The notes beneath the pieces are model-generated. The model did no database searches and was not told the origin of the DNA. It worked only from the letters and a program-made list of their open reading frames with translations. Position numbers and translations under genes: made by a program. DNA of 64,000 nt from Saprospiraceae bacterium (GTDB lineage: Bacteria; Bacteroidota; Bacteroidia; Chitinophagales; Saprospiraceae): the NCBI GenBank assembly GCA_016714085.1, contig JADJNW010000004.1, positions 620,001 to 684,000 of the forward strand, given 5' to 3'. Position 1 is the first letter of the stretch, and every line of letters begins with the position of its first letter. Positions 36,577 to 45,091 of this stretch are shown here, piece by piece.

Positions 36577-37644
36577 ATGAGAATTCTATTACCACTACTG
36601 CTTATTTGTATCTCATGTCAAACCAATAGATTATCATCTAATGGCAGCTTAAAACAAGAATTGGATACTGTTGCAGTGCAGCTAAGTGAGCATTTTTTTT
36701 CAAGTCCGAAATACATGATGTACGAAACCAATTTCCTTCACGCAATTCATTATGCGGAGGTGTGTATGGCGTATGGATTGTCAAAATACGCACAAAATGC
36801 TGAAAATAAGGCGTTAATGGATAAATTATTAGAGCGATATGAATCGGTGAAGGAAGATTCTATTGCCTGGCAGCATCATCATGTGGATGGCAATGTGTAT
36901 GGCATTTTGCCGCTTCAATTTTATCAACACACGCAAGATCAAGTATTTCTGAAGCATGGGCTGTTTATGGCGGATAGTCAATGGGAAAATCCATTACCCA
37001 ATGGCATGACCCAGCAGACAAGATATTGGATTGATGATGTTTTTATGGTGTCTAGTTTGCAGGTGGAGGCATTTAAAGCGACAAATGATAAAAAATATTT
37101 AAATAGAGCTGCTTTATTTACTGCTAATTATATTGATAGTCTGCAACAACCCAATGGATTGTTTCACCATGGCCCGGAAGCGCCTATTTACTGGGGTCGC
37201 GGCAATGGCTGGATGGCGGTAGGAATGGCAACTATTATTTCCACATTACCTAAAAACGATCCTTATTATAATACTATTATAGAAGGGTATCAAAAAATGA
37301 TGAAAACTTTATTAGAATATCAAGATGAAAATGGGATGTGGCGACAAATTATTGATTACCCTGCTGCCTGGGAAGAAAGCTCTTGCACGGCAATGTTTGC
37401 TTACGCCATAGCAGAAGGTGTGCGTACGGGCATATTGAAAGAATCGCAATATAAAAATGCCATTCTAAAAGCGTGGGAAGCATTGAAAACAAAGGTGAAT
37501 GAGCAAGGAGCGGTGACAGATGTATGCGCCGGTACGGGACAATCAAAAGATATTCAATACTATTTGGACAGGCCCAGAATAAATGGAGATTTTCATGGTC
37601 AAGCGCCTATGGTTTGGCTAATTGATACGATGAAAAAGTTATAA
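36577..37644 (+). CDS. Glycoside hydrolase family 88/105-like lipoprotein
   Basis: A 355-residue protein with a lipobox (LICISC, Cys14). Features of the unsaturated glucuronyl/rhamnogalacturonyl hydrolases are the alpha/alpha barrel repeats, TRYWIDDVFMVSSLQ (catalytic-Asp region), YWGRGNGWMAVGMA, WREIIDYP-like WRQIIDYPAAWEESSCTAMFAYAI and GTGQSKDIQYYLDRP. These enzymes hydrate the unsaturated uronate at the end of oligosaccharides made by polysaccharide lyases. No lyase lies nearby, so it may act on imported fragments. Confidence 0.88.
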   Translation: MRILLPLLLICISCQTNRLSSNGSLKQELDTVAVQLSEHFFSSPKYMMYETNFLHAIHYAEVCMAYGLSKYAQNAENKALMDKLLERYESVKEDSIAWQHHHVDGNVYGILPLQFYQHTQDQVFLKHGLFMADSQWENPLPNGMTQQTRYWIDDVFMVSSLQVEAFKATNDKKYLNRAALFTANYIDSLQQPNGLFHHGPEAPIYWGRGNGWMAVGMATIISTLPKNDPYYNTIIEGYQKMMKTLLEYQDENGMWRQIIDYPAAWEESSCTAMFAYAIAEGVRTGILKESQYKNAILKAWEALKTKVNEQGAVTDVCAGTGQSKDIQYYLDRPRINGDFHGQAPMVWLIDTMKKL

Positions 37645-37674
37645 GTAATTAATCATTAAGGAGTGAGTATTATT

Positions 37675-37766
37675 GGAACACAGATGAACGCTGATGCAAC
37701 GGATTAAGACTGATTTTTTTAACCAATCCGTGAGAATCTGTCGAATCCGTGAAAACCCGTGTTCTA
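37675..37766. repeat. Dispersed-type inverted repeat element
   Basis: An imperfect inverted repeat bounded by GGAACAC and GTGTTC. Its right arm is a row of units of about 10 bases, AATCCGTGAG, AATCTGTCG, AATCCGTGAA, AACCCGTGTT. The left arm has the complementary GATGAACGCTGATG words. Elements of this look are common between genes of Bacteroidota. Confidence 0.6.
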
Positions 37767-37914
37767 TCATGCTATTGCAGACCTTATTTTATTTATGCCC
37801 ATCCCTCAATTAATCATTGAAAAATTTACCATTTACTGTTCGCTAATAATTTGAATATCAATGATCTAAGTTAAACAAAAACTATATCTTTTTAATAACA
37901 CTTACTTAATTAAA

Positions 37915-37953
37915 ATAAAAAGCGCCCTACAACTATTTAGTCGCAGGACGCCC
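37915..37953 (-). terminator. Probable terminator of the acyl-CoA dehydrogenase gene
   Basis: Arms GCGCCCT and AGGACGC with one mismatch, and an A-run on the plus strand that becomes the U-tract on the minus transcript. It lies 33 bp after the stop. Confidence 0.4.
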
Positions 37954-37985
37954 TTCAATCGGGAGATTTCAGTTATTTTGTTATT

Positions 37986-39124
37986 TTAATTTTCGTTAAA
38001 TAAATAATTATTTTCCAATAAAAATGCACCCGTGAGCTGCCATTGCGGTTTTTCGGGAAGTGGATGGAAGGAACTCGCTTGCACATCCCTGAAAAGGCGC
38101 TCGATCTCTTGGCTACGGAAGAAGCTTTGCCCACCGACGGCATCCATTGGTTTTTCTACAACTTTTTTACAAGCATTGGCAACCAAAGTTTTACGACTCA
38201 ATATAGCGTGGCCATTGACATCCGTTGGTTCAAACTCAAAATTATTACAAATGGATATCATATCTTTTAATAAAACTTGCGCCAATGTTAATTCATTATT
38301 CATTTCGCCTAATATAAATGTAATATGTGACTCAATAGTATTTTTCTGCCTCAATTTATCCAAGGCGATTTGTGCCGCTTTTTCAGCAATACCGACATAC
38401 ACCGACATGATTAAGGGCATCGCTACTGTCAGTACAATATTCCAAACGCTATGATACTGCCCGGCGGGACGTTGTAGTGCAATAGCATTTTCGGGTACGA
38501 AAACTTTTTCCAATTTTACAGTATGAGAGCCTGTACCGCGCATACCCATTGTGTACCAATTATCTAGTACCGATAAGCCTTTTGCTGTAAAAGATATTGG
38601 GAAGTGCAGCACCTGCCAGCCTTGCTCTGGATGCTTATAGCGGGCACTAGTGACCAAAATATCACCTACTGGCGCTTGACTTGCAAAGTTTTTTTGCGCA
38701 GTGACAAGATAGCCGCCTTCCACTTTTTCCATATTCCCATTGGATTCCAGCCAATCGCCAGCACCAGTACTCACTAATACCAGATTGTTTTTGCCACTTT
38801 TAGAAGTGTTTCTTCACCGCCTTTACCTTTTTTATACTTCCAAATATTGGCGGCCAGCAAATGTTGATGCATAGAAAATGCCAGTGCAGTGGAGCCACAG
38901 GCCTGTGCCATCACGCGTATCAGGTCGCACATTTCGGCATGAGAGATGCCCGCACCGCCTAACTCAAGTGGAATCATTGCTGAAAAAAAATCATTTTGCT
39001 TGAGTGTCATATAATTAGCAGTTACAAAAACGTCGTTCCAGTCGTGTTCAGTGGCTCTCTGAGAAAAATCTTCGCTAAGGGAATGAATCAATTTCATCCA
39101 GCTTTTTTCAATTGTTTGTTCCAT
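37986..39124 (-). CDS. Acyl-CoA dehydrogenase (frameshifted)
   Basis: Two frames meet near 38780; adding one A to a five-A run restores AKNNLVLVSTGAGDWLESNG, giving 379 residues, the usual length. The first part has the N-terminal all-alpha domain (IPLELGGAGISHAEMCDLIRVMAQACGSTALAFSMHQ). The second has FMN/FAD-contact text TAQKNFASQAPVGDILVTSARY, the central barrel GLSVLDNWYTMGMRGTGSHTV, and the C-terminal helices ending in MDAVGGQSFFRSQEIERLFRD. This is the class that also covers XiaF/DszC-like monooxygenases, so the acyl-CoA substrate is an assumption. The lone gene gives no pathway context. Confidence 0.85.
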
Positions 39125-39242
39125 TTTCAGGTGATTTTAGAAATAGTGAATTTATTTTCACCCACAAAGATGAAGGGAAAAATGGAAAAGCAATTTGCTG
39201 AAAAGTTTAAAAAATGTGCTGAGCAGGTCAAACTTGATTTAA

Positions 39243-39342
39243 TACAATGTGAACTAAATCTTTTACTATAAAACCTATAAGGTTTCCAAAACCTTATAGG
39301 TTTGACCAAAATATAATGTATTAGAATTTAATTCACATTGTA
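39243..39342. repeat. Nested palindromic element at the end of the AraC gene
   Basis: An outer inverted repeat TACAATGTGAA (39243-39253) and TTCACATTGTA (39332-39342) flanks a perfect inner palindrome, AAACCTATAAGGTTT (39271-39285) and AAACCTTATAGGTTT (39289-39303), with a CCA loop. The right outer arm overlaps the last codons of the AraC-family gene. It looks like a small non-autonomous element or a structured terminator; there is no transposase. Confidence 0.7.
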
Positions 39343-40202
39343 CTTAATAGACTAGATTTTTGATGCTGAAGGGGTGTCGTACCGAAAGTATCTTTAAATT
39401 TTTTAATAAAATGCGAAGTATTTTCAAATCCGCTTTCAAATGCAATATCATTAATGCTTTTATCGCTGGTTTCCAGCATATTCCTTGCAAATTCTAAGCG
39501 TTTCTTTATCAGCCATTTGCCGGGCGGCATTTGATATAATGTTTTAAAATCTCTTTTAAAAGTAGTTAAACTTCGATGGCTCAGGCGGGCGAAATCTTCC
39601 AGCGTTAAATTAAAAGTAAAATTGGCTTCCATAATGTCTTGTAAAGAAGACTTCGATTCATAACATAATAATTTAAAATAATGACATAGTCCAGCGTTTT
39701 TTTCAGTAGAAGCCAGATTAAGAATCAATTCCTTGAACTTGATTTCCAGTAAATTAGCGGAAGGGTTTTGCTCTTTCAGGAAATAAGTATATAATGATTG
39801 GAAGTAAATATTTAAACTTTCATCTAAATGTAAAGGGATCACCGAATCAGATTCTTTAGGACTTGTTTTGGCAATCGAATCGGCATTTTGTTGAATTAAG
39901 TTTTGAATAAAATGATCAGGAACAAAAATAATGAGTGCACAAAATTGAGTCTCAAAAAACTTATGAATAATACTCGCTCCTTTTTTTACAAAAACGGCTT
40001 CGCCCGGGTATATCATATATTCCGCCTGCTGGCTTTTCCATTTCTTTTTTCCGCTCAGTACATATACAAAATAATTTACATTCGACCAAATTTTAAATAT
40101 TGACTGCTCTTCCAGGCATTTATACTCCGTAAAAAGGGTATCCGACACTTTCATCTGTTTGAAAAGTGGGTTTCCATTCGCAAAATCAAAAAGGTTGATC
40201 AT
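39333..40202 (-). CDS. AraC-family transcriptional regulator with cupin-like N-terminus
   Basis: A protein of about 289 residues from the ATG at 40202 (MINLFDFANG). The N-terminal half has a cupin-like sensing region (NYFVYVLSGKKKWKSQQAEYMIYPGEAVFVKKG). The C-terminal half is an HTH_18 domain: NLTLEDFARLSHRSLTTFKRDFKTLYQMPPGKWLIKKRL and INDIAFESGFENTSHFIKKFKDTFGTTP. The ligand is unknown. No obvious target gene adjoins it; the acyl-CoA dehydrogenase is nearest on the same strand. Confidence 0.88.
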   Translation of the reverse strand: MINLFDFANGNPLFKQMKVSDTLFTEYKCLEEQSIFKIWSNVNYFVYVLSGKKKWKSQQAEYMIYPGEAVFVKKGASIIHKFFETQFCALIIFVPDHFIQNLIQQNADSIAKTSPKESDSVIPLHLDESLNIYFQSLYTYFLKEQNPSANLLEIKFKELILNLASTEKNAGLCHYFKLLCYESKSSLQDIMEANFTFNLTLEDFARLSHRSLTTFKRDFKTLYQMPPGKWLIKKRLEFARNMLETSDKSINDIAFESGFENTSHFIKKFKDTFGTTPLQHQKSSLLSTM

Positions 40203-40285
40203 AAAAACCATATCTTATTAAATACAAAAACTAAAAAATGGATAAGTTATTATATTTATCAAGAATAAGATTATTATAAGCATAA

Positions 40286-40325
40286 ACGAAAAACCCCGCA
40301 AACGCAAGCGCCCACGAGGTTTCGT
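40286..40325 (-). terminator. Probable terminator after the 295-residue secreted protein
   Basis: On the minus strand ACGAAACCTCG and CGGGGTTTTTCGT can pair around a GC-rich loop, followed by a T-rich tail, 49 bp after the stop at 40374. Confidence 0.45.
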
Positions 40326-40373
40326 ATGTTTGAATAGCCTCTCATTTGAAGTTGGGAATATGCAGCAATTCAT

Positions 40374-41261
40374 TTAATTTTTTGATGCTGTAAATCCTTC
40401 TACTGCTCTTTCTTCCAAATCCATCGTAATTTTTGAACCATCGATATTGGTGAAGTTCATTTGCACAAAACCAAAATCAGGATTGAACAAAGCGATCATC
40501 TCGGTATTGCCGATTTCATTCTGGGCTCTGGCCGTGACTTCGTAGCATTCCAACTCGCCAAACTGCGTGTTGACTGTTTTGAAGTCAGTAATTTCGTATT
40601 GATAAGTGTTGATCAGCAAGCCGTCCCATTCTGCCCAGCGCTCATCGCTCCAAAAACTCCCAACCATCTTAGTCCAGTTCCATTTATTGCCCACGGCGTA
40701 AGGTGCTTGAATAAAGGGCGCTGGGTTCAATTCGAGAATGCGGAATTGCTTGGAGCGTGGCGGATTCATCCAAATATTTTTGGCATTTTCCACCAATCCG
40801 GTCACTTCGCTGTAGTTGGCATTGCCCTGCGCGGTCAAGTAGTCGTATTGTACCACCGTGCGATTGTAGCCGGGTTTCATCTCGTCTAAGCCTTGCAAAC
40901 CATATAGTACCGTCATTTTCACCGATTGTACCGCCGAGCCATCGTTCTCTGCAAATGGCACCAATTCCCAAGCTTTATTGGCATCCAGGTCGGTTCCTTC
41001 TACGTTGCGATGCAGATATTCCTTGCCTTCGCGGTCGAGGAAGCGGTAATTGTAAGTAAAGCTCACGCCGGCCGTGTAAGTCACATTGTCTTCGGTGTAG
41101 CGGTTGTCACTGGTGTTGAATGTAGGGAATTGCTCAACAAATACGCCATTGTCCTCAATGATTTTGTAACCATTCGATACTTTGTGTACAGGTTGCGCTA
41201 CCAAAGTGAAAGACAGTCCGAGTAAAGCAATTGCTAACAGAATGATTTTAAAGCGTTCCAT
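40374..41261 (-). CDS. Secreted protein of unknown function
   Basis: A 295-residue protein with a clear signal peptide (MERFKIILLAIALLGLSFTLVAQ). The mature part is beta-rich and has repeated aromatic positions (WNWTKMVGSFWSDERWAEWDG), a pattern seen in Bacteroidota proteins of unknown function; no catalytic motif or named domain is visible. No cysteine pair, lipobox or type IX tail is present. It stands alone with its own terminator, so the neighbours do not reveal a role. Confidence 0.75.
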   Translation of the reverse strand: MERFKIILLAIALLGLSFTLVAQPVHKVSNGYKIIEDNGVFVEQFPTFNTSDNRYTEDNVTYTAGVSFTYNYRFLDREGKEYLHRNVEGTDLDANKAWELVPFAENDGSAVQSVKMTVLYGLQGLDEMKPGYNRTVVQYDYLTAQGNANYSEVTGLVENAKNIWMNPPRSKQFRILELNPAPFIQAPYAVGNKWNWTKMVGSFWSDERWAEWDGLLINTYQYEITDFKTVNTQFGELECYEVTARAQNEIGNTEMIALFNPDFGFVQMNFTNIDGSKITMDLEERAVEGFTASKN

Positions 41262-41480
41262 AGGATGTTAGAATTTAGTACGGTTATCAGATAAAATTTA
41301 TTAATTCATTAAAGCCAGTTATTCAATCATTTTTGAATTTGACTTCATTGATATGTATCAAAAAACCGTGCCAAACTTTTTTTGAACAGGTAAAAAATGG
41401 ATGGTGTTTTTTCTAAAAGCCTTGTCAAATGCAACTTTCAAGGATATTTTTTATCTTTAAATAAAAAGGATTGGTACAAA

Positions 41481-42272
41481 ATGCTCAAAAAATTGTCTTC
41501 TATTCCCTGGAAAACACTCTTGCTCGAACTGCTGATCGTATTCGTGGGTGTGTTTCTCGCTTTTGAATTCAATACTTTCAGCGAAAATCAAAAAGTGCGC
41601 AGCGAGAAAGAAAAAATCATGACCAGCCTCAAAAATGAGCTGGACGTGATTGGATTGTCCTTTGGTAATATGGGCGCATTTCAGAAAAGTAAAGTAGCAG
41701 AATGGGATTCGCTTTTGCGGATAGAGCAGTTTGGAGATTTTTATGATTGGCGCTACATTCAGCCGCAATATAATTATGCTGTTTTGGAATACGCACTGGA
41801 TACGCGCGATTCTCGTATCATTGATTTTCAATTATATGAAAAACTGGTCAAGGTTTACCAGGAAATCAAAAAGCTGGAATATGCAGAAAACTTGATGACC
41901 GAATGGGGTGGGCAATTTAATAATATGCCAACAAATATAGATGCGAAAGATGCTGATTATCAATATCGTGTTGCCGATAACCGTTTCGCATTTTATAAAT
42001 TCACCAAATATGCTGCCGATCGCGCCAGTATTTTACAGCGCTTACCAGAATATGCACGAGCGGCGCTGGAATTGGTCAATAAAGAATTCAGTCCAAAACA
42101 AAGATTGGAGCTCGAAAAAGAGGTGCTTCGCACCATAGCAAACAGAATAGGCACGCTCAAAGATTCTGAGGTGTGGGAGACCGTGCAGAATATGGCAAGC
42201 ACCCATTATACACATATTTCTGAATCGGAATGGGAAGCATTAAGGCAAGAATTATTGGCTGAATCAGATTGA
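41481..42272 (+). CDS. DUF6090-like membrane-anchored protein
   Basis: From the ATG at 41481 (MLKKLSSIPWK) it has 263 residues. A single N-terminal helix (TLLLELLIVFVGVFLAFEFN) is followed by ENQKVRSEKEKIMTSLKNEL, the typical start of the DUF6090 family. The rest is helical with no catalytic motif. The longer reading from 41397 adds an unsupported 28 residues. DUF6090 proteins are common in Bacteroidota and their function is unknown. Confidence 0.75.
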   Translation: MLKKLSSIPWKTLLLELLIVFVGVFLAFEFNTFSENQKVRSEKEKIMTSLKNELDVIGLSFGNMGAFQKSKVAEWDSLLRIEQFGDFYDWRYIQPQYNYAVLEYALDTRDSRIIDFQLYEKLVKVYQEIKKLEYAENLMTEWGGQFNNMPTNIDAKDADYQYRVADNRFAFYKFTKYAADRASILQRLPEYARAALELVNKEFSPKQRLELEKEVLRTIANRIGTLKDSEVWETVQNMASTHYTHISESEWEALRQELLAESD

Positions 42273-42283
42273 TAACCAGCGCT

Positions 42284-43045
42284 TTATTTATACAAATCTT
42301 TTATATCCGCTTTCGTAATATCTACTAAAAGCTGCGCGATTTTCTCCGTCACATCCTGAAAATATCTCATGCCTTTCTCCGCTGAAGCTTTTTTAGGATT
42401 GCCAACCCCCGTATCCGCCGTAATTTGCGACCAACGACGCTCCGCCCAAACCCAACCTTCCCGGAATTGCTTCATCTTGATTTTTCGCTCCTGCCCAAGC
42501 CCCGCTTCTTCCAAAGGCCTTACCAATGCTGGTTTGAGATGCAAAATCAAACTCGTTTCCATTTCATCGGCGTGGTCACCACCTTCTTCAAAATATTCTT
42601 TTTTAGGCAAGGCCTGAAACCAATTGCAAGTAGAAAGAAACATTTGAGGATATTTTGCACCCAATTCTCGTAGCATCGTACGAAAATCATTGCCACCATG
42701 ACTATTTAAAATCAATAATTTATAAACATGATGTCGATGTAATACTTCTATTATATCGTTTAAAATAGCAGCTTGCGTACTTGGGTAAATATTAATATCC
42801 AATTTTATATCGGTCTGCCCCGTATTTACACCAAAAGGAATCGTCGGTAAAACGGTAATTTTAGCGCCTCGCTCCCAGGCAATCCGCGCAGATTCGGCAG
42901 CAATGCTATCCGCTTCAAAAATATCGGTGCCATAAGGCAAATGATAATTATGCGCTTCCGTCGCGCCCCAGGGCAACACCGCCAGATCATAATGTTCATC
43001 TTTTACCGTTTTCCAATTGGATTCCGCAAGGATATAAGGGCGCAT
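42284..43045 (-). CDS. Creatininase-family hydrolase
   Basis: A 253-residue protein. The metal-binding motifs of the family are VLPWGATEAHNYHLPYGTD (Glu and His ligands), LILNSHGGND and GGDHADEMETSL. The family covers creatinine amidohydrolase and many mycofactocin- or pyrimidine-type amidases, so the substrate cannot be fixed. It is the last gene of a three-gene minus-strand cluster with a RidA-like lipoprotein (26 bp apart) and a DoxX-like membrane protein (33 bp apart). Confidence 0.88.
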   Translation of the reverse strand: MRPYILAESNWKTVKDEHYDLAVLPWGATEAHNYHLPYGTDIFEADSIAAESARIAWERGAKITVLPTIPFGVNTGQTDIKLDINIYPSTQAAILNDIIEVLHRHHVYKLLILNSHGGNDFRTMLRELGAKYPQMFLSTCNWFQALPKKEYFEEGGDHADEMETSLILHLKPALVRPLEEAGLGQERKIKMKQFREGWVWAERRWSQITADTGVGNPKKASAEKGMRYFQDVTEKIAQLLVDITKADIKDLYK

Positions 43046-43071
43046 TATTATTATATTTTAAATATTACATC

Positions 43072-43527
43072 TTATTTTGCAATAATAGCCGTCGCGTCTA
43101 TTTCAATCATTACATCTGCATTATAAAGCGATTGCACGCCTACTAAAGTGCTGGCCGGTGGATTGTCTTTTGATACATATTCATTGCGAATATCCCGAAA
43201 AACAGGAAGTTGCGCAGGCGTATAATCTTTAATATAAACACCAATCTTTACAACATCATCAAAAGTTGCGCCGGCCGCTTGCAGCGCGGTTTTTAGGTTT
43301 TCAAATACCTGTCGCGTCTGCCCAGCCAAGTCATTTTTATGCACCAATTCTCCTTTTTCATTCACAGGCACTTGCCCGGAAATAAAGATCGTTTTAGCAC
43401 AATCGCTTACCACCACGTGCGTATAGCCTGGCGGCTTGCTACCAAAAGGATTAATAAATTCTTTTTTTACAGTATTACAAGCTTGCATAATAAGCCCTAT
43501 CATGATTATAAAAAATAATTGCTTCAT
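43072..43527 (-). CDS. RidA-family (YjgF) lipoprotein
   Basis: A 151-residue protein with a lipobox (MQAC, Cys17), unusual for RidA proteins, which are normally cytosolic. The RidA fold is clear: FGSKPPGYTHVVVSDCAKTIFISGQVP, GQTRQVFENLKTALQAAGATFDDVVK, PVFRDIRNEYVS, PASTLVGVQSLYNADVMIEIDATA. Many RidA members deaminate reactive enamines made by PLP enzymes. Export suggests a role on an extracytoplasmic imine. It sits between the creatininase-like and DoxX-like genes. Confidence 0.88.
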   Translation of the reverse strand: MKQLFFIIMIGLIMQACNTVKKEFINPFGSKPPGYTHVVVSDCAKTIFISGQVPVNEKGELVHKNDLAGQTRQVFENLKTALQAAGATFDDVVKIGVYIKDYTPAQLPVFRDIRNEYVSKDNPPASTLVGVQSLYNADVMIEIDATAIIAK

Positions 43528-43560
43528 TGTGTAATAATTGGATTAGTTTAATATTGAATT

Positions 43561-44865
43561 TTATCTGTTTTCCTCTGATAACCAATGAAATTGGCGTTCT
43601 GCCAATTGGAAATGACGCTTGCTTCTGACCAATTCCAAATATAATGAATCACCTCTGACGACCGTCCACAGGCGCATCGTTTCTTCACTTGGCATTTCAT
43701 ATTTCATTGTAAATAAGGCTGCCGTATCTGAAGGTAATTTTTTAATTGTAATAATTTGTTTTGTAGTATCGGGTTGATAATAAAAATAACCCCGCCTGTA
43801 TCTTTGTCTGAATAAAGTATCGGTCGTATTAATACTACCCATACCATTTTTATCAAATATCATATCTTTCCAATGTAAAGTATCGGTCACTAATGATGGA
43901 ATTGTATCATGATTTCTTACAAATGTTACAATATCATAAATGCCCGATTTGATAGGCTTTACATCAGCTTGGCTCTTTACCATTTTATATCGATTCCAGG
44001 AATTATAAAAAGGCATTATAGCAAATAAAATAATAAATGCTACTTTGCCCACAATCCTTGCGATGCGCTGCCATTTTTTATTCAAGACAATATCATAAGA
44101 TCGATCAGGCTCGGTCGCTTTATTGAGTAGAAAGAAATTAATAACTCTTTTTGAATCATTTAGCACCAGGAAAATACAACTCGCCAGTAATTGTATGGAA
44201 TAAATTTTAACAGGTATATCATAACTCAAATTCATCATCGCTACGTTCGCAAAAACACCCATCCCCATTAATGCACCCAATGTAACGGTTTTTCGATTGA
44301 GTAATAATATTCCAACGATGGTTTCCATTAAACCTGAAAAAAACTGATATGAAAAAGAATAACCAATAAACATCCAGGAAAACCGCATAGGCAAATAGTC
44401 GCCGAGTGGCGTGGCCAGTTGACTGAGATTGGGGAAAGGCATTTGCAAGGCAAATAATTTAATCGTGCCATAAATAAACGCAACTAAAGACACATAATAA
44501 CGAACGATATTTCTTAACCAAAAATCAATTTTGATATAATTAATATTTTTGCGATCTATGATACTCCATATCATACAACCGATGAAAGCCAATAATAAAT
44601 GCGTATAAAGCGTCGCCCAACTATACGACGTATCGCCGCTACCATTGAATACGGGCGCGACTTCGTCTTTTACATGTAATAAATAACGATTAAAAAATTG
44701 TACCACCCAGGTTTCCAGAGCACTCCCATATTGTGTGATATAAGATACGCCGGGTATGCTGTCGAGCCAGGTCCAGGGTTGTGTAAATAATAAAAAGTAA
44801 ATAAAGAAAAAGCGGAATGTAATTTTTCGCCAGGTAGGCCAGGTAATGATTTGGGTCTCTTCCAT
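43561..44865 (-). CDS. DoxX-like multi-pass membrane protein
   Basis: A 434-residue protein with about eight hydrophobic segments (for example ITFRFFFIYFLLFTQPW, LLAFIGCMIWSII, YYVSLVAFIYGTIKLFA, QFFSGLMETIVGILLLN, IQLLASCIFLVLN) and a C-terminal soluble part of about 130 residues. The middle resembles the DoxX quinone-reducing membrane subunit family, but this is only a weak likeness and no thiosulfate or quinone motif is certain. It leads the three-gene minus-strand cluster with RidA and creatininase-like genes. Confidence 0.6.
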   Translation of the reverse strand: MEETQIITWPTWRKITFRFFFIYFLLFTQPWTWLDSIPGVSYITQYGSALETWVVQFFNRYLLHVKDEVAPVFNGSGDTSYSWATLYTHLLLAFIGCMIWSIIDRKNINYIKIDFWLRNIVRYYVSLVAFIYGTIKLFALQMPFPNLSQLATPLGDYLPMRFSWMFIGYSFSYQFFSGLMETIVGILLLNRKTVTLGALMGMGVFANVAMMNLSYDIPVKIYSIQLLASCIFLVLNDSKRVINFFLLNKATEPDRSYDIVLNKKWQRIARIVGKVAFIILFAIMPFYNSWNRYKMVKSQADVKPIKSGIYDIVTFVRNHDTIPSLVTDTLHWKDMIFDKNGMGSINTTDTLFRQRYRRGYFYYQPDTTKQIITIKKLPSDTAALFTMKYEMPSEETMRLWTVVRGDSLYLELVRSKRHFQLAERQFHWLSEENR

Positions 44866-45091
44866 GGTGTTCGTTTTGTTTAATAATAGGGGCTTAAAAA
44901 TACGTCATTTTTTCTATTTTTAGTCTAAGAATAGGATACTATCATATTACGCATCTTAAAAAAAATCGGATTAGATTGTAAGTTCCTCTGCATTCGGCGG
45001 TCACCATCAAATGGAGCTTACTTTCATTTTTTTTCTGATTTATGGCGAATCGTTCTTATTTTTACTTTCGACTCATATTAAAACACCACCT

